DNA from: Hippophae tibetana
Lineage: Eukaryota; Streptophyta; Magnoliopsida; Rosales; Elaeagnaceae
Reading direction: 5' to 3'
DNA length: 64,000 bases
NCBI GenBank assembly: GCA_037013495.1
Contig: CM072810.1
Location: 80,894,449-80,958,448 of the forward strand
The position numbers and the translations under genes were made by a program. Below the pieces are notes generated by a model. The model saw only the letters and a list, made by a program, of their open reading frames with translations, was not told where the DNA came from and searched no databases. Shown piece after piece: positions 53,664-64,000 of the stretch. Within the stretch, counting starts at the first letter, position 1, and the number at the start of each line of letters is the position of its first letter.

Positions 53664-56600
53664 ATTATTTACATCACTTAGCAAGCTTTTAATGTTTTTG
53701 TCACACCATTTCCCTTTTACTTACTTTCGATTTCATTCAAAAGAGTTGTGATGAAGATATTGGTGCCCACCTAGGGCTATTTATTATTGTTTTCATTCTC
53801 TCTATATTCTTTAAAAAATATGAGAGAAAGAAAACTAAAATGGATACTATTCAAATTTTCAAAAACAACAAAATATTTAATGAATATGTGTCACAACTAT
53901 TAACTAGGATAATCTTGTACTCGTGTATTGAACCGACTATTATAATATGTCAAATTGAAGATCGTATAGATTCCAACATTATTAATTTTCCTTGCTTTGG
54001 AAACTCATTTTTATACACAAATTCCATCGTTTATGTCACTTAAATAGGGTTTAAAGGTTTTGTTGCACCATTTCTGTTTTACTTCCTTTCGGTTTTATTC
54101 AAAAGAGCTATAAAGTTGATATTGGTTCCGACCAAGGTTTATTTATTAATTTATTCAATCAATCTCTATTCTTTAAAAAATATAAGAGAAGAGAAAAAGA
54201 AGAGAATACTGCCCACATTTTCAAAAACAACAAAACATTTGATAAATATGTGTTCTAACTATTCACTGCGATAATTGTTTACTCAATTATCGACACAAGA
54301 ATTACAATATATCAAATCACAGATTTTATAGACTAACACAATATTAATATTCCTTGATTTGGAACCTCATTTTTGAACACAAATGGCATCATTTACATCA
54401 CTTAGCAAGGTTTTAATGTTTTTGTCACACCATTTCCATTTTACTTACTTTAGATTTTATTCAAAAGAGTTGTGATGAAGATATTGTTGCCCACCTAGGG
54501 TTATTTATTATTGTTTTCATTGAATCTATATTGTTTAAAAAATATGAGAGAAAGAAAACTAAAATGGATACTATTCACATTTTCAAAAACAACAAAATAT
54601 TTAATGAATATGGGTCACAACTATTAACTAGGATAATCTTGTACTCGTGTATTGAAACGACTATTATAATATGTCAAATTTAAGATCGTATAGATTCCAA
54701 CATTATTAATTTTCCTTGCTTTGGAAACTCATTTTTATACACAAATTCCATCGTTTATGTCACTTAAATAGGGTTTAAAGGTTTTGTTGCACCATTTCCG
54801 TTTTACTTCCTTTCGGTTTTATTCAAAAGAGCTATAAAGTTGATATTGGTTCCGACCAAGGTGTATTTATTAATTTATTCAATCAATGTCTATTCTTTTA
54901 AAAATATAAGAGAAGAGAAAAAGAAGAAAATACTGCTCACATTTTCAAAAACAACAAAACATTTGATAAATATGTGTTCTAACTATTAACTGCGATAATT
55001 GTTTTCCTCGGTTATCGACATAAGAATTTCAATATATCAAATCACCGATTTTATAGACTAACACAATATTAATATTCCTTGATTTGGAACCTCATTTTTG
55101 AACACAAATGGCATCATTTACATCACTTAGCAAGGTTTTAAAGTTTTTGTCACACCATTTCCATTTTACTTACGTTTGATTTTATTCAAAAGAGTGGTGA
55201 TGAAGATATTGTTGCCCACCTAGGGTTATTTATTATTGTTTTCATTCAATCTATATTCTTTAAAAAAAATATGAGAGAAAAAAACTAAAATGGATACTAT
55301 TCACATTTTCAAAAACAATAAAATATTTAATGAATATGGGTCACAACTATTAACTAGGTTAATCTTGGACTCGTGTATTGAAACGACTATTATAATATGT
55401 CAAATTGAAGACTGTATAGATTCAAACATTATTAATTTTCCTTGCTTTGGAAACTCATTTTTATACACAAATTCCATCGTTTATGTCACTTAAATATGTT
55501 TTAAAGGTTTTGTTCCACCATTTCTGTTTTACTTCCTTTCGGTTTTATTCAAAAGAGCTATAAAGTTGATATTGCTTCTGACCAAGGTTTATTTATTAAT
55601 TTATTCAATCAATATCTATTCTTTTAAAAATATAAGAGAAGAGAAAAAGAAGAGAATACTGCTCACATTTTCAAAAACAACAAAAGATTTGATAAATATG
55701 TGTTCTAACTATTAACTGCGATAATTGTTTACTCGGTTATCGACATAAGAATTACAATATATCAAATCACAGATTTTATAGACTAACACAATATTAATAT
55801 TCCTTGATTTGGAACCTCATTTTTGAACACAAATGGCATCATTTACATCACTTAGCAAGGTTTTAATGTTTTTGTCACACCATTTCCATTTTACTTACTT
55901 TAGATTTTATTCAAAAGAGTTGTGATGAAGATATTGTTGCCCACCTAGGGTTATTTATTATTGTTTTCATTGAATCTATATTGTTTAAAAAATATGAGAG
56001 AAAGAAAACTAAAATGGATACTATTCACATTTTCAAAAACAACAAAATATTTAATGAATATGGGTCACAACTATTAACTAGGATAATCTTGTACTCGTGT
56101 ATTGAAACGACTATTATAATATGTCAAATTTAAGATCGTATAGATTCCAACATTATTAATTTTCCTTGCTTTGGAAACTCATTTTTATACACAAATTCCA
56201 TCGTTTATGTCACTTAAATAGGGTTTAATGGTTTTGTTGCACCATTTCCGTTTTACTTCCTTTCGGTTTTATTCAAAAGAGCTATAAAGTTGATATTGGT
56301 TCCGACCAAGGTTTATTTATTAATTTATTCAATCAATGTCTATTCTTTTAAAAATATAAGAGAAGAGAAAAAGAAGAAAATACTGCTCACATTTTCAAAA
56401 ACAACAAAACATTTGATAAATATGTGTTCTAACTATTAACTGCGATAATTGTTTTCCTCGGTTATCGACATAAGAATTTCAATATATCAAATCACCGATT
56501 TTATAGACTAACACAATATTAATATTCCTTGATTTGGAACCTCATTTTTGAACACAAATGGCATCATTTACATCACTTAGCAAGGTTTTAAAGTTTTTGT

Positions 56601-57287
56601 CACACCATTTCCATTTTACTTACGTTTGATTTTATTCAAAAGAGTGGTGATGAAGATATTGTTGCCCACCTAGGGTTATTTATTATTGTTTTCATTCAAT
56701 CTATATTCTTTAAAAAAAATATGAGAGAAAAAAACTAAAATGGATACTATTCACATTTTCAAAAACAATAAAATATTTCATGAATATGGGTCACAACTAT
56801 TAACTAGGTTAATCTTGTACTCGTGTATTGAAACGACTATTATAATATGTCAAATTGAAGACTGTATAGATTCAAACATTATTAATTTTCCTTGCTTTGG
56901 AAACTCATTTTTATACACAAATTCCATCGTTTATGTCATTTAAATAGGTTTTAAAGGTTTTGTTCCACCATTTCTGTTTTACTTCCTTTCGGTTTTATTC
57001 AAAAGAGCTATAAAGTTGATATTGCTTCTGACCAAGGTTTATTTATTAATTTATTCAATCAATATCTATTCTTTTAAAAATATAAGAGAAGAGAAAAAGA
57101 AGAGAATACTGCTCACATTTTCAAAAACAACAAAAGATTTGATAAATATGTGTTCTAACTATTAACTGCGATAATTGTTTACTCGGTTATCGACATAAGA
57201 ATTACAATATATCAAATCACAGATTTTATAGACTAACACAATATTAATATTCCTTGATTTGGAACCTCATTTTTGAACACAAATGGC
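53664..57287 (+). repeat. Five-unit tandem duplication, copy 2 (3624 bp)
   Basis: Copy 2 includes the nested 1450-bp pair (54541-55990 and 55991-57440). The variants ATATTTCATGAATATGGG and GTCATTTAAATAGG that distinguish the second nested copy (53094 unit) from the first (51644 unit) recur in the 56718 unit. The two-unit duplication therefore came before the five-unit one. Private changes in copy 2 include CTTGGACTCGTG (near 55366), TTAAATATGTTTTAAAGG (near 55490) and AAGGTGTATTTATT (near 54860). Confidence 0.87.
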
Positions 57288-57888
57288 ATCATTTACATCA
57301 CTTAGCAAGGTTTTAATGTTTTTGTCACACCATTTCCCTTTTACTTACTTTCGATTTTATTCAAAAGAGTTGTGATGAAGATATTGGTGCCCACCTAGGG
57401 CTATTTATTATTGTTTTCATTCTATCTATATTCATTAAAAAATATGAGAGAAAGAAAACTAAAATGGATACTATTCAAATTTTCAAAAACAACAAAATAT
57501 TTAATGAATATGTGTCACAACTATTAACTAGGATAATCTTGTACTCGTGTATTGAAACGACTATTATAATATGTCAAATTGAAAATCGTATAGATTCAAA
57601 CATTATTAATTTTCCTTGCTTTGGAAACTCATTTTTGTAAACAAAATCCATCGTTTATGTCACTTAAATAGGGTTTAAAGGTTTTGTTGCACCATTTCCG
57701 TTTTACTTCCTTTCGGTTTTATTCAGAAGAGCTATAAAGTTGATATGGGTTCCGACCAAGGTTTATTTATTAATTTATTCAATCAATCACTATTCTTTTA
57801 AAAATATAAGGGAAGAGAAAAAGAAGAGAATACTGCTCACATTTTCAAAAACAACAAAACATTTGATAAATATGTGTTCTAACTATTA

Positions 57889-59635
57889 ACTGCGATAATT
57901 GTTTTCCTCGGTTATCGACATAAGAATTTCAATATATCAAATCACAGATTTTATAGACTAACACAATATTAATATTCCTTGATTTGGAACCTCATTTTTG
58001 AACACAAATGGCATCATTTAAATCACTTAGCAAGGTTTTAATGTTTTTGTCACACCATTTCCATTTTACTTACGTTCGATTTTATTCAAAAGAGTTTTGA
58101 TGACGATATTGTTGCCCACCTAGGGTTATTTATTATTGTTTTCATTCAATCTATATTCTTTAAAAAAAATATGAGAGAAAAAAACTAAAATGGATACTAT
58201 TCACATTTTCAAAAACAATAAAATATTTAATGAATATGGGTCACAACTATTAACTAGGTTAATCTTGTACTCGTGTATTGAAACGACTATTATAATATGT
58301 CAAATTGAAGATTGTATAGATTCAAACATTATTAATTTTCCTTGCTTTGGAAACTCATTTTTATACACAAATTCCATCGTTTATGTCACTTAAATAGGGT
58401 TTAAAGGTTTTGTTGCACCATTTCCGTTTTACTTCCTTTCGGTTTTATTCAAAAGAGCTATAAAGTTGATATTGGTTCCGACCAAGGTTTAATTATTAAT
58501 TTATTCAATCAATCTCTATTCTTTTAAAAATATAAGAGAAGAGAAAAAGAAGAGAATACTGCTCACATTTTCAAAAACAACAAAACATTTGATAAATATG
58601 TGTTCTAACTATTAACTGCGATAATTGTTTACTCGGTATCGACATAAGAATTACAATATATCAAATCACAGATTTTATAGACTAACACAATATTAATATT
58701 CCTTGATTTGGAACCTCATTTTTTAACACAAATGGCATCATTTACATCACTTAGCAAGGTTTTAATGTTTTTGTCACACCATTTCCATTTTACTTACTTT
58801 TGATTTTATTCAAAAGAGTTGTGATGAAGATATTGTTGCCCACCTAGGGTTATTTTATTATTGTTTTCATTCAATCTATATTCTTTAAAAAATATGAGAG
58901 AAAGAAAACTAAAATGGATACTATTCAAATTTTCAAAATAAACAAAATATTTAATGAATATGTGTCACAATTATTAACTAGGATAATCTTGTACTCGTGT
59001 ATTGAACCGACTATTATATTATGTCAAATTGAAGATCGTATAGATTCAAACATTATTAATTTTCCTTGCTTTGGAAACTCATTTTTGTACACAAATTCCA
59101 TCGTTTACGTCACTTAAATAGGGGTTAAAGGTTTTGTTGCACCATTTCCGTTTTACTTCCTTTCGGTTTTATTCGAAAGAGCTATATAGTTGATATTGGT
59201 TTCGACCAAGGTTTATTTATTAATTTATTCAATCAATCTCTATTCTTTTAAAAATATAAGAGAAGAGAAAAAGAAGAGAATACTGCTCACATTTTCAAAA
59301 ACAACAAAACATTTGATAAATATGTGTTCTAACTATTAACTGCGATAATTGTTTACTCGGTTATCGACATAAGAATTACAATATATCAAATCACAGATTT
59401 TATAGACTAACACAATATTAATATTCCTTGATTTGGAACCTCATTTTTGAACACAAATGGCATCATTTACATCACTTAGCAAGGTTTTAATGTTTTTGTC
59501 ACACCATTTCCATTTTACTTACTTTTGATTTTATTCAAAAGAGTTGTGATGAAGATATTGGTTCCCACTTAGGGTTATTTATTATTGTTTTCATTCAATC
59601 TATATTCTTTAAAAAATATGAGAGAAAGAAAACTA
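57889..59635 (+). repeat. Long-range duplication, right copy
   Basis: Partner of 47745-49490. Parts recur again downstream: ATTCGAAAGAGCTATAT with TTGGTTTCGACC near 61347-61380 (about 2173 bp further on), and CATTTAAATCACTTAGC with GATGACAATATTG near 63085-63180 (about 5070 bp further on). Private changes here include TTATTTTATTATTG near 58853. Confidence 0.75.
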
Positions 59636-62600
59636 AAATGGATACTATTCAAATTTTCAAAAACAACAAAATATTTAATGAATATGTGTCACAACTATTA
59701 ACTAGGATAATCTTGTACTCGTTTATTGAACCGACTATTATAATATGTCAAATTTAAGATCGTATAGATTCCAACATTATTAATTTTCCTTGCTTTGGAA
59801 ACTCATTTTTATACACAAATTCCATCGTTTATGTCACTTAAATAGGGTTTAAAGGTTTTGTTGCACCATTTCCGTTTTACTTCCTTTCGGTTTTATTCAA
59901 AAGAGCTATAAAGTTGATATTGGTTCCGACCAAGGTTTATTTATTAATTTATTCAATCAATCTCTATTCTTTTAAAAATATAAGAGAAGAGAAAAAGAAG
60001 AGAATACTGCTCACATTTTCAAAAACAACAAAACATTTGATAAATATGTGTTCTAACTATTAACTGCGATAATTGTTTTCCTCGGTTATCGACATAAGAA
60101 TTTCAATATATCAAATCACAGATTTTATAGACTAACACAATATTAATATTCCTTGATTTGGAACCTCATTTTTGAACACAAATGGCATCATTTACATCAC
60201 TTAGCAAGGTTTTAATGTTTTTGTCACACCATTTCCATTTTACTTACGTTTGATTTTATTCAAAAGATTGGTGATGAAGATATTGTTGCCCACCTAGGGT
60301 TATTTATTATTGTTTTCATTCAATCTATATTCTTTAAAAAAATATGAGAGAAAAAAACTAAAATGGATACTATTCACATTTTCAAAAACAATAAAATATT
60401 TAATGAATATGGGTCACAACTATTAACTAGGTTAATCTTGTACTCGTGTATTGAAACGACTATTATAATATGTCAAATTGAAGACTGTATAGATTCAAAC
60501 ATTATTAATTTTCCTTGCTTTGGAAACTCATTTTTATACACAAATTCCATCGTTTATGTCACTTAAATAGGGTTTAAAGGTTTTGTTCCACCATTTCTGT
60601 TTTACTTCCTTTCGGTTTTATTCAAAAGAGCTATAAAGTTGATATTGCTTCCCCCCAAGGTTTATTTATTAATTTATTCAATCAATATCTATTCTTTTAA
60701 AAATATAAGAGAAGAGAAAAAGAAGAGAATACTGCTCACATTTTCAAAAACAACAAAACATTTGATAAATATGTGTTCTAACTATTAACTGCGATAATTG
60801 TTTACTCGGTTATCGACATAAGAATTATAATATATCAAATCACAGATTTTATAGACTAACACAATATTAATATTCCTTGATTTGGAACCTCATTTTTGAA
60901 CACAAATGGCATCATTTACATCACTTAGCAAGGTTTTAATGTTTTTGTCACACCATTTCCATTTTACTTACTTTTGATTTTATTCAAAAGAGTTGTGATG
61001 AAGATATTGTTGCCCACCTAGGGTTATTTATTATTGTTTTCATTCAATCTATATTCTTTAAAAAATATGAGAGAAAGAAAACTAAAATGGATACTATTCA
61101 AATTTTCAAAAACAACAAAATATTTAATGAATATGTGTCACAACTATTAACTAGGATAATCTTGTACTCGTGTATTGAACCGACTATTATAATATGTCAA
61201 ATTGAAGATCGTATAGATTCAAATATTATTAATTTTCCTTGCTTTGGAAACTCATTTTTGTACACAAATTCCATCGTTTACGTCACTTAAATAGGGGTGA
61301 AAGGTTTTGTTGCACCATTTCCGTTTTACATCCTTTCGGTTTTATTCGAAAGAGCTATATAGTTGATATTGGTTTCGACCAAGGTTTATTTATTAATTTA
61401 TTCAATCAATCTCTATTCTTTTAAAAATATAAGTGAAGAGAAAAAGAAGAGAATACTGCTCACATTTTCAAAAACAACAAAACATTTGATAAATATGTGT
61501 TCTAACTATTAACTGCGATAATTGTTTACTCGGTTATCGACATAAGAATTACAATATATCAAATCACAGATTTTATAGACTAACACAATATTAATATTTC
61601 TTGATTTGGAACCTCATTTTTGAACACAAATGGCATCATTAAAATCACTTAGCAAGGTTTTAATGTTTTTGTCACACCATTTCCATTTTACTTACTTTTG
61701 ATTTTATTCAAAAGAGTTGTGATGAAGATATTGTTGCCCACCTAGGGTTATTTATTATTGTTTTCATTCAATCTATATTCTTTAAAAAATATGAGAGAAA
61801 TAAAACTAAAATGGATACTATTCACATTTTCAAAAACAACAAAATATTTAATGAATATGTGTCAAGACTATTAACTAGGATAATCTTGTACTCGTGTATT
61901 GAAACGACTATTATAATATGTCAAATTGAAGATCGTATAGATTCAAACATTATTAATTTTCCTTGCTTTGGAAACTCATTTTTATACACAAATTCCATCG
62001 TTTATGTCACTTAAATAGGGTTTAAAGGTTTTGTTGCACCATTTCCGTTTTACTTCCTTTCGGTTTTATTCAAAAGAGCTATAAAGTTGATATTGGTTCC
62101 GACCAAGGTTTAATTATTAATTTATTCAATCAATCTCTATTCTTTTAAAAATATAAGAGAAGAGATAAAGAAGAGAATACTGCTCACATTTTAAAAAACA
62201 ACAAAACATTTGATAAATATGTGTTCTAACTATTAACTGCGATAATTGTTTACTCGGTATCGACATAAGAATTACAATATATCAAATCACAGATTTTATA
62301 GACTAACACAATATTAATATTCCTTGATTTGGAACCTCATTTTTGAACACAAATGGCATCATTTACATCACTTAGCAAGGTTTTAATGTTTTTGTCACAC
62401 CATTTCCCTTTTACTTACTTTCGATTTTATTCAAAAGATTTGTGATGAAGATATTGGTGCCCACCTAGGGCTATTTATTATTGTTTTCATTCTATCTATA
62501 TTCTTTAAAAAATATGAGAGAAAGAAAACTAAAATGGATACTATTCAAATTTTCAAAAACAACAAAATATTTAATGAATATGTGTCACAACTATTAACTA

Positions 62601-63959
62601 GGATAATCTTGTACTCGTGTATTGAACCAACTATTATAATATGTCAAATTGAAGATCGTATAGATTCAAATATTATTAATTTTCCTTGCTTTGGAAACTC
62701 ATTTTTGTACACAAATTCCATCGTTTATGTCACTTAAATAGGGTTTAAAGGTTTTGTTGCACCATTTCCATTTTACTTCCTTTCGGTTTTATTCAGAAGA
62801 GCTATAAAGTTGATATGGGTTCCGACCAAGGTTTATTTATTAATTTATTCAATCAATCTCTCTTCTTTTAAAAATATAAGAGAAGAGAAAAAGAAGAGAA
62901 TACTGCTCACATTTTCAAAAACAACAAAACATTTGATAAATATGTGTTCTAACTATTAACTGCGATAATTGTTTTCCTCGGTTATCGACATAAGAATTTC
63001 AATATATCAAATCACAGATTTTATAGACTAACACAATATTAATATTCCTTGATTTGGAACCTCATTTTTGAACACAAATGGCATCATTTAAATCACTTAG
63101 CAAGGTTTTAATGTTTTTGTCACACCATTTCCATTTTACTTACGTTCGATTTTATTCAAAAGAGTGGTGATGACAATATTGTTGCCCACCTAGGGTTATT
63201 TATTATTGTTTTCATTCAATCTATATTCTTTAAAAAAAATATGAGAGAAAAAAACTAAAATGGATACTATTCACATTTTCAAAAACAACAAAATATTTAA
63301 TGAATATGGGTCACAACTATTAACTAGGTTAATCTTGTACTCGTGTATTGAAACGACTATTATAATATGTCAAATTGAAGATTGTATAGATTCAAACATT
63401 ATTAATTTTCCTTGCTTTGGAAACTCATTTTTATACACAAATTCCATCGTTTATGTCACTTAAATAGGGTTGAAAGGTTTTGTTGCACCATTTCCGTTTT
63501 ACTTCCTTTCGGTTTTATTCAAAAGAGCTATAAAGGTTATATTGGTTCCGACCAAGGTTTAATTATTAATTTATTCAATCAATCTCTATTCTTTTAAAAA
63601 TATAAGAGAAGAGAAAAAGAAGAGAATACTGCTCACATTTTCAAAAACAACAAAACATTTGATAAATATGTGTTCTAACTATTAACTGCGATAATTGTTT
63701 ACTCGGTATCGACATAAGAATTACAATATATCAAATCACAGATTTTATAGACTAACACAATATTAATATTCCTTAATTTGGAACCTCATTTTTGAACACA
63801 AATGACATCATTTACATCACTTAGCAAGGTTTTAATGTTTTTGTCACACCATTTCCATTTTACTTACTTTTGATTTTATTCAAAAGAGTTGTTATGAAGA
63901 TATTGTTGCCCACCTAGGGTTATTTATTATTGTTTTCATTCAATCTATATTCTTTAAAA

Positions 63960-64000
63960 AATATGAGAGAAAGAAAACGAAAATGGATACTATTCAAATT
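63960..64000 (+). repeat. Partial last unit, cut by the window edge
   Basis: The first 41 bp of an A half, ending inside ATTCAAATT, the right-family variant also seen at 48780, 50225, 53850 and 58924. The array clearly continues beyond the window. The left edge also lies inside the array, because position 1 begins a full unit with no transition sequence. Confidence 0.9.

Larger units (their letters stand above)
1..64000 (+). repeat. Satellite DNA array, about 724-bp dimeric unit, fills the window
   Basis: Every part of the window matches the same unit in the same orientation. Unit starts, taken at the AATATGAG that opens each A half: 1, 724, 1447, 2170, 2892, 3612, 4333, 5055, 5777, 6496, 7218, 7939, 8661, 9383, 10105, 10823, 11547, 12271, 12991, 13710, 14432, 15155, 15873, 16595, 17318, 18039, 18763, 19487, 20211, 20935, 21659, 22383, 23105, 23829, 24552, 25274, 25994, 26353, 27071, 27793, 28515, 29233, 29955, 30678, 31400, 32124, 32847, 33568, 34288, 35010, 35734, 36447, 37160, 37883, 38607, 39331, 40055, 40778, 41502, 42225, 42949, 43673, 44400, 45123, 45847, 46574, 47297, 48024, 48746, 49470, 50193, 50917, 51644, 52367, 53094, 53817, 54541, 55268, 55991, 56718, 57441, 58168, 58891, 59615, 60341, 61064, 61788, 62511, 63238, 63960. 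The phase is arbitrary. No coding function is inferred. A heterochromatic location is inferred from structure only. Confidence 0.97.
34753..64000 (+). repeat. Right array domain (second satellite family)
   Basis: About 40.5 units that share AAAACTAAAATGG, TCACAACTATTAACTAGG, AAAAGAGCTATAAAG or AGAAGAGCTATAAAG, CTTTTAAAAATATAAG, GAAGAGAATACTG, GACATAAGAATT or GACACAAGAATT, ATTTTATAGAC, AACCTCATTTTT, AAGGTTTTAAT and GTGATGAAGATATTG. Most units are 722-727 bp. The 727-bp variety has an eight-A run before ATATGAGAG and reads GAGAGAAAAAAACT instead of GAGAGAAAGAAAACT. Within this domain units are very alike and carry several recent tandem blocks. Confidence 0.85.

Noticed and set aside
35033-63463. 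A recurring frame of 67 codons beginning MDTIHIFKNNK in the A half of most right-domain units
   Set aside because: It recurs because the DNA unit recurs. The start is missing or changed in some units (near 40798 and 47330), and the frame is shifted or stopped in most left-domain units. The product has no recognisable domain, and no promoter or neighbour supports it. A substitution-type test across aligned units (silent against replacement changes) would be decisive.
1-64000. A CRISPR array or other prokaryotic repeat system
   Set aside because: The repeat is about 724 bp, contiguous and without spacers. Nothing resembling Cas genes or a leader is present.
1-64000. A degenerate transposon or virus-derived element as the repeat unit
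   Set aside because: No terminal inverted or long terminal repeats, target-site duplications, or reverse-transcriptase or transposase motifs were seen in any frame. The unit has no natural ends and simply repeats head to tail.
1-64000. Assignment to a named satellite such as the beetle TCAST or Drosophila 359-bp family
   Set aside because: The monomer length of about 360 bp and the A+T richness are similar, but I cannot confirm sequence identity from memory. A database search of the unit consensus would settle it: a high-identity full-length hit would support the assignment and no hit would refute it.

Overview
The whole window is one uninterrupted tandem array of an A+T-rich satellite DNA (roughly three quarters A+T, from hand counts of a few lines). 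I count 88 full units of about 713-727 bp, one half-length unit (25994-26352) and a 41-bp start of a further unit at the right edge. All units point the same way. I see no unique flanking DNA, gene, tRNA, rRNA, CRISPR array or transposon. Each unit is a dimer of two diverged but related half-units, A (about 361 bp) and B (about 362 bp). This architecture fits a eukaryotic pericentromeric, centromeric or subtelomeric heterochromatin block. Satellites with about 360-bp monomers are known in insects such as beetles and in plants. I do not recognise this family and cannot name the organism.

Layout: positions 1 to about 34730 (left domain) hold units mostly 718-724 bp long that fall into several sequence types. 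I call these alpha, gamma and beta. They are arranged in higher-order repeats: an alpha/gamma three-unit repeat of about 2163 bp, and a beta two-unit repeat of 1448 bp that is tripled at 17318-21658. Larger duplications lie on top: a tandem duplication at 3101-11041, a copy of 13.7-18.4 kb at 27.1-31.7 kb, and mosaic copies of 24.5-26.2 kb at 32.1-33.9 kb. Near 34731-34752 the array switches inside one B half to the right domain, which runs to the end. There the units are mostly 722-727 bp and share many diagnostic differences. The right domain holds near-identical tandem blocks: single-unit pairs at about 35.7-37.2 and 38.6-40.1 kb, a three-unit pair at 42.9-47.3 kb, and a five-unit pair at 50.0-57.3 kb with a two-unit repeat nested inside. 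A longer-range copy joins 47.7-49.5 kb and 57.9-59.6 kb.

No genes work together here. The reading frames of 61-111 codons recur once per unit because the DNA recurs. Several open only with TTG, and the same frames are interrupted in many sister units, so I treat them as chance frames. What can be read is the recombination history: unequal crossovers in register, one crossover between A and B half-units, patchy exchange between the two families, and replication slippage. I found no previously undescribed functional system. The notable content is the two-family structure and its breakpoints.
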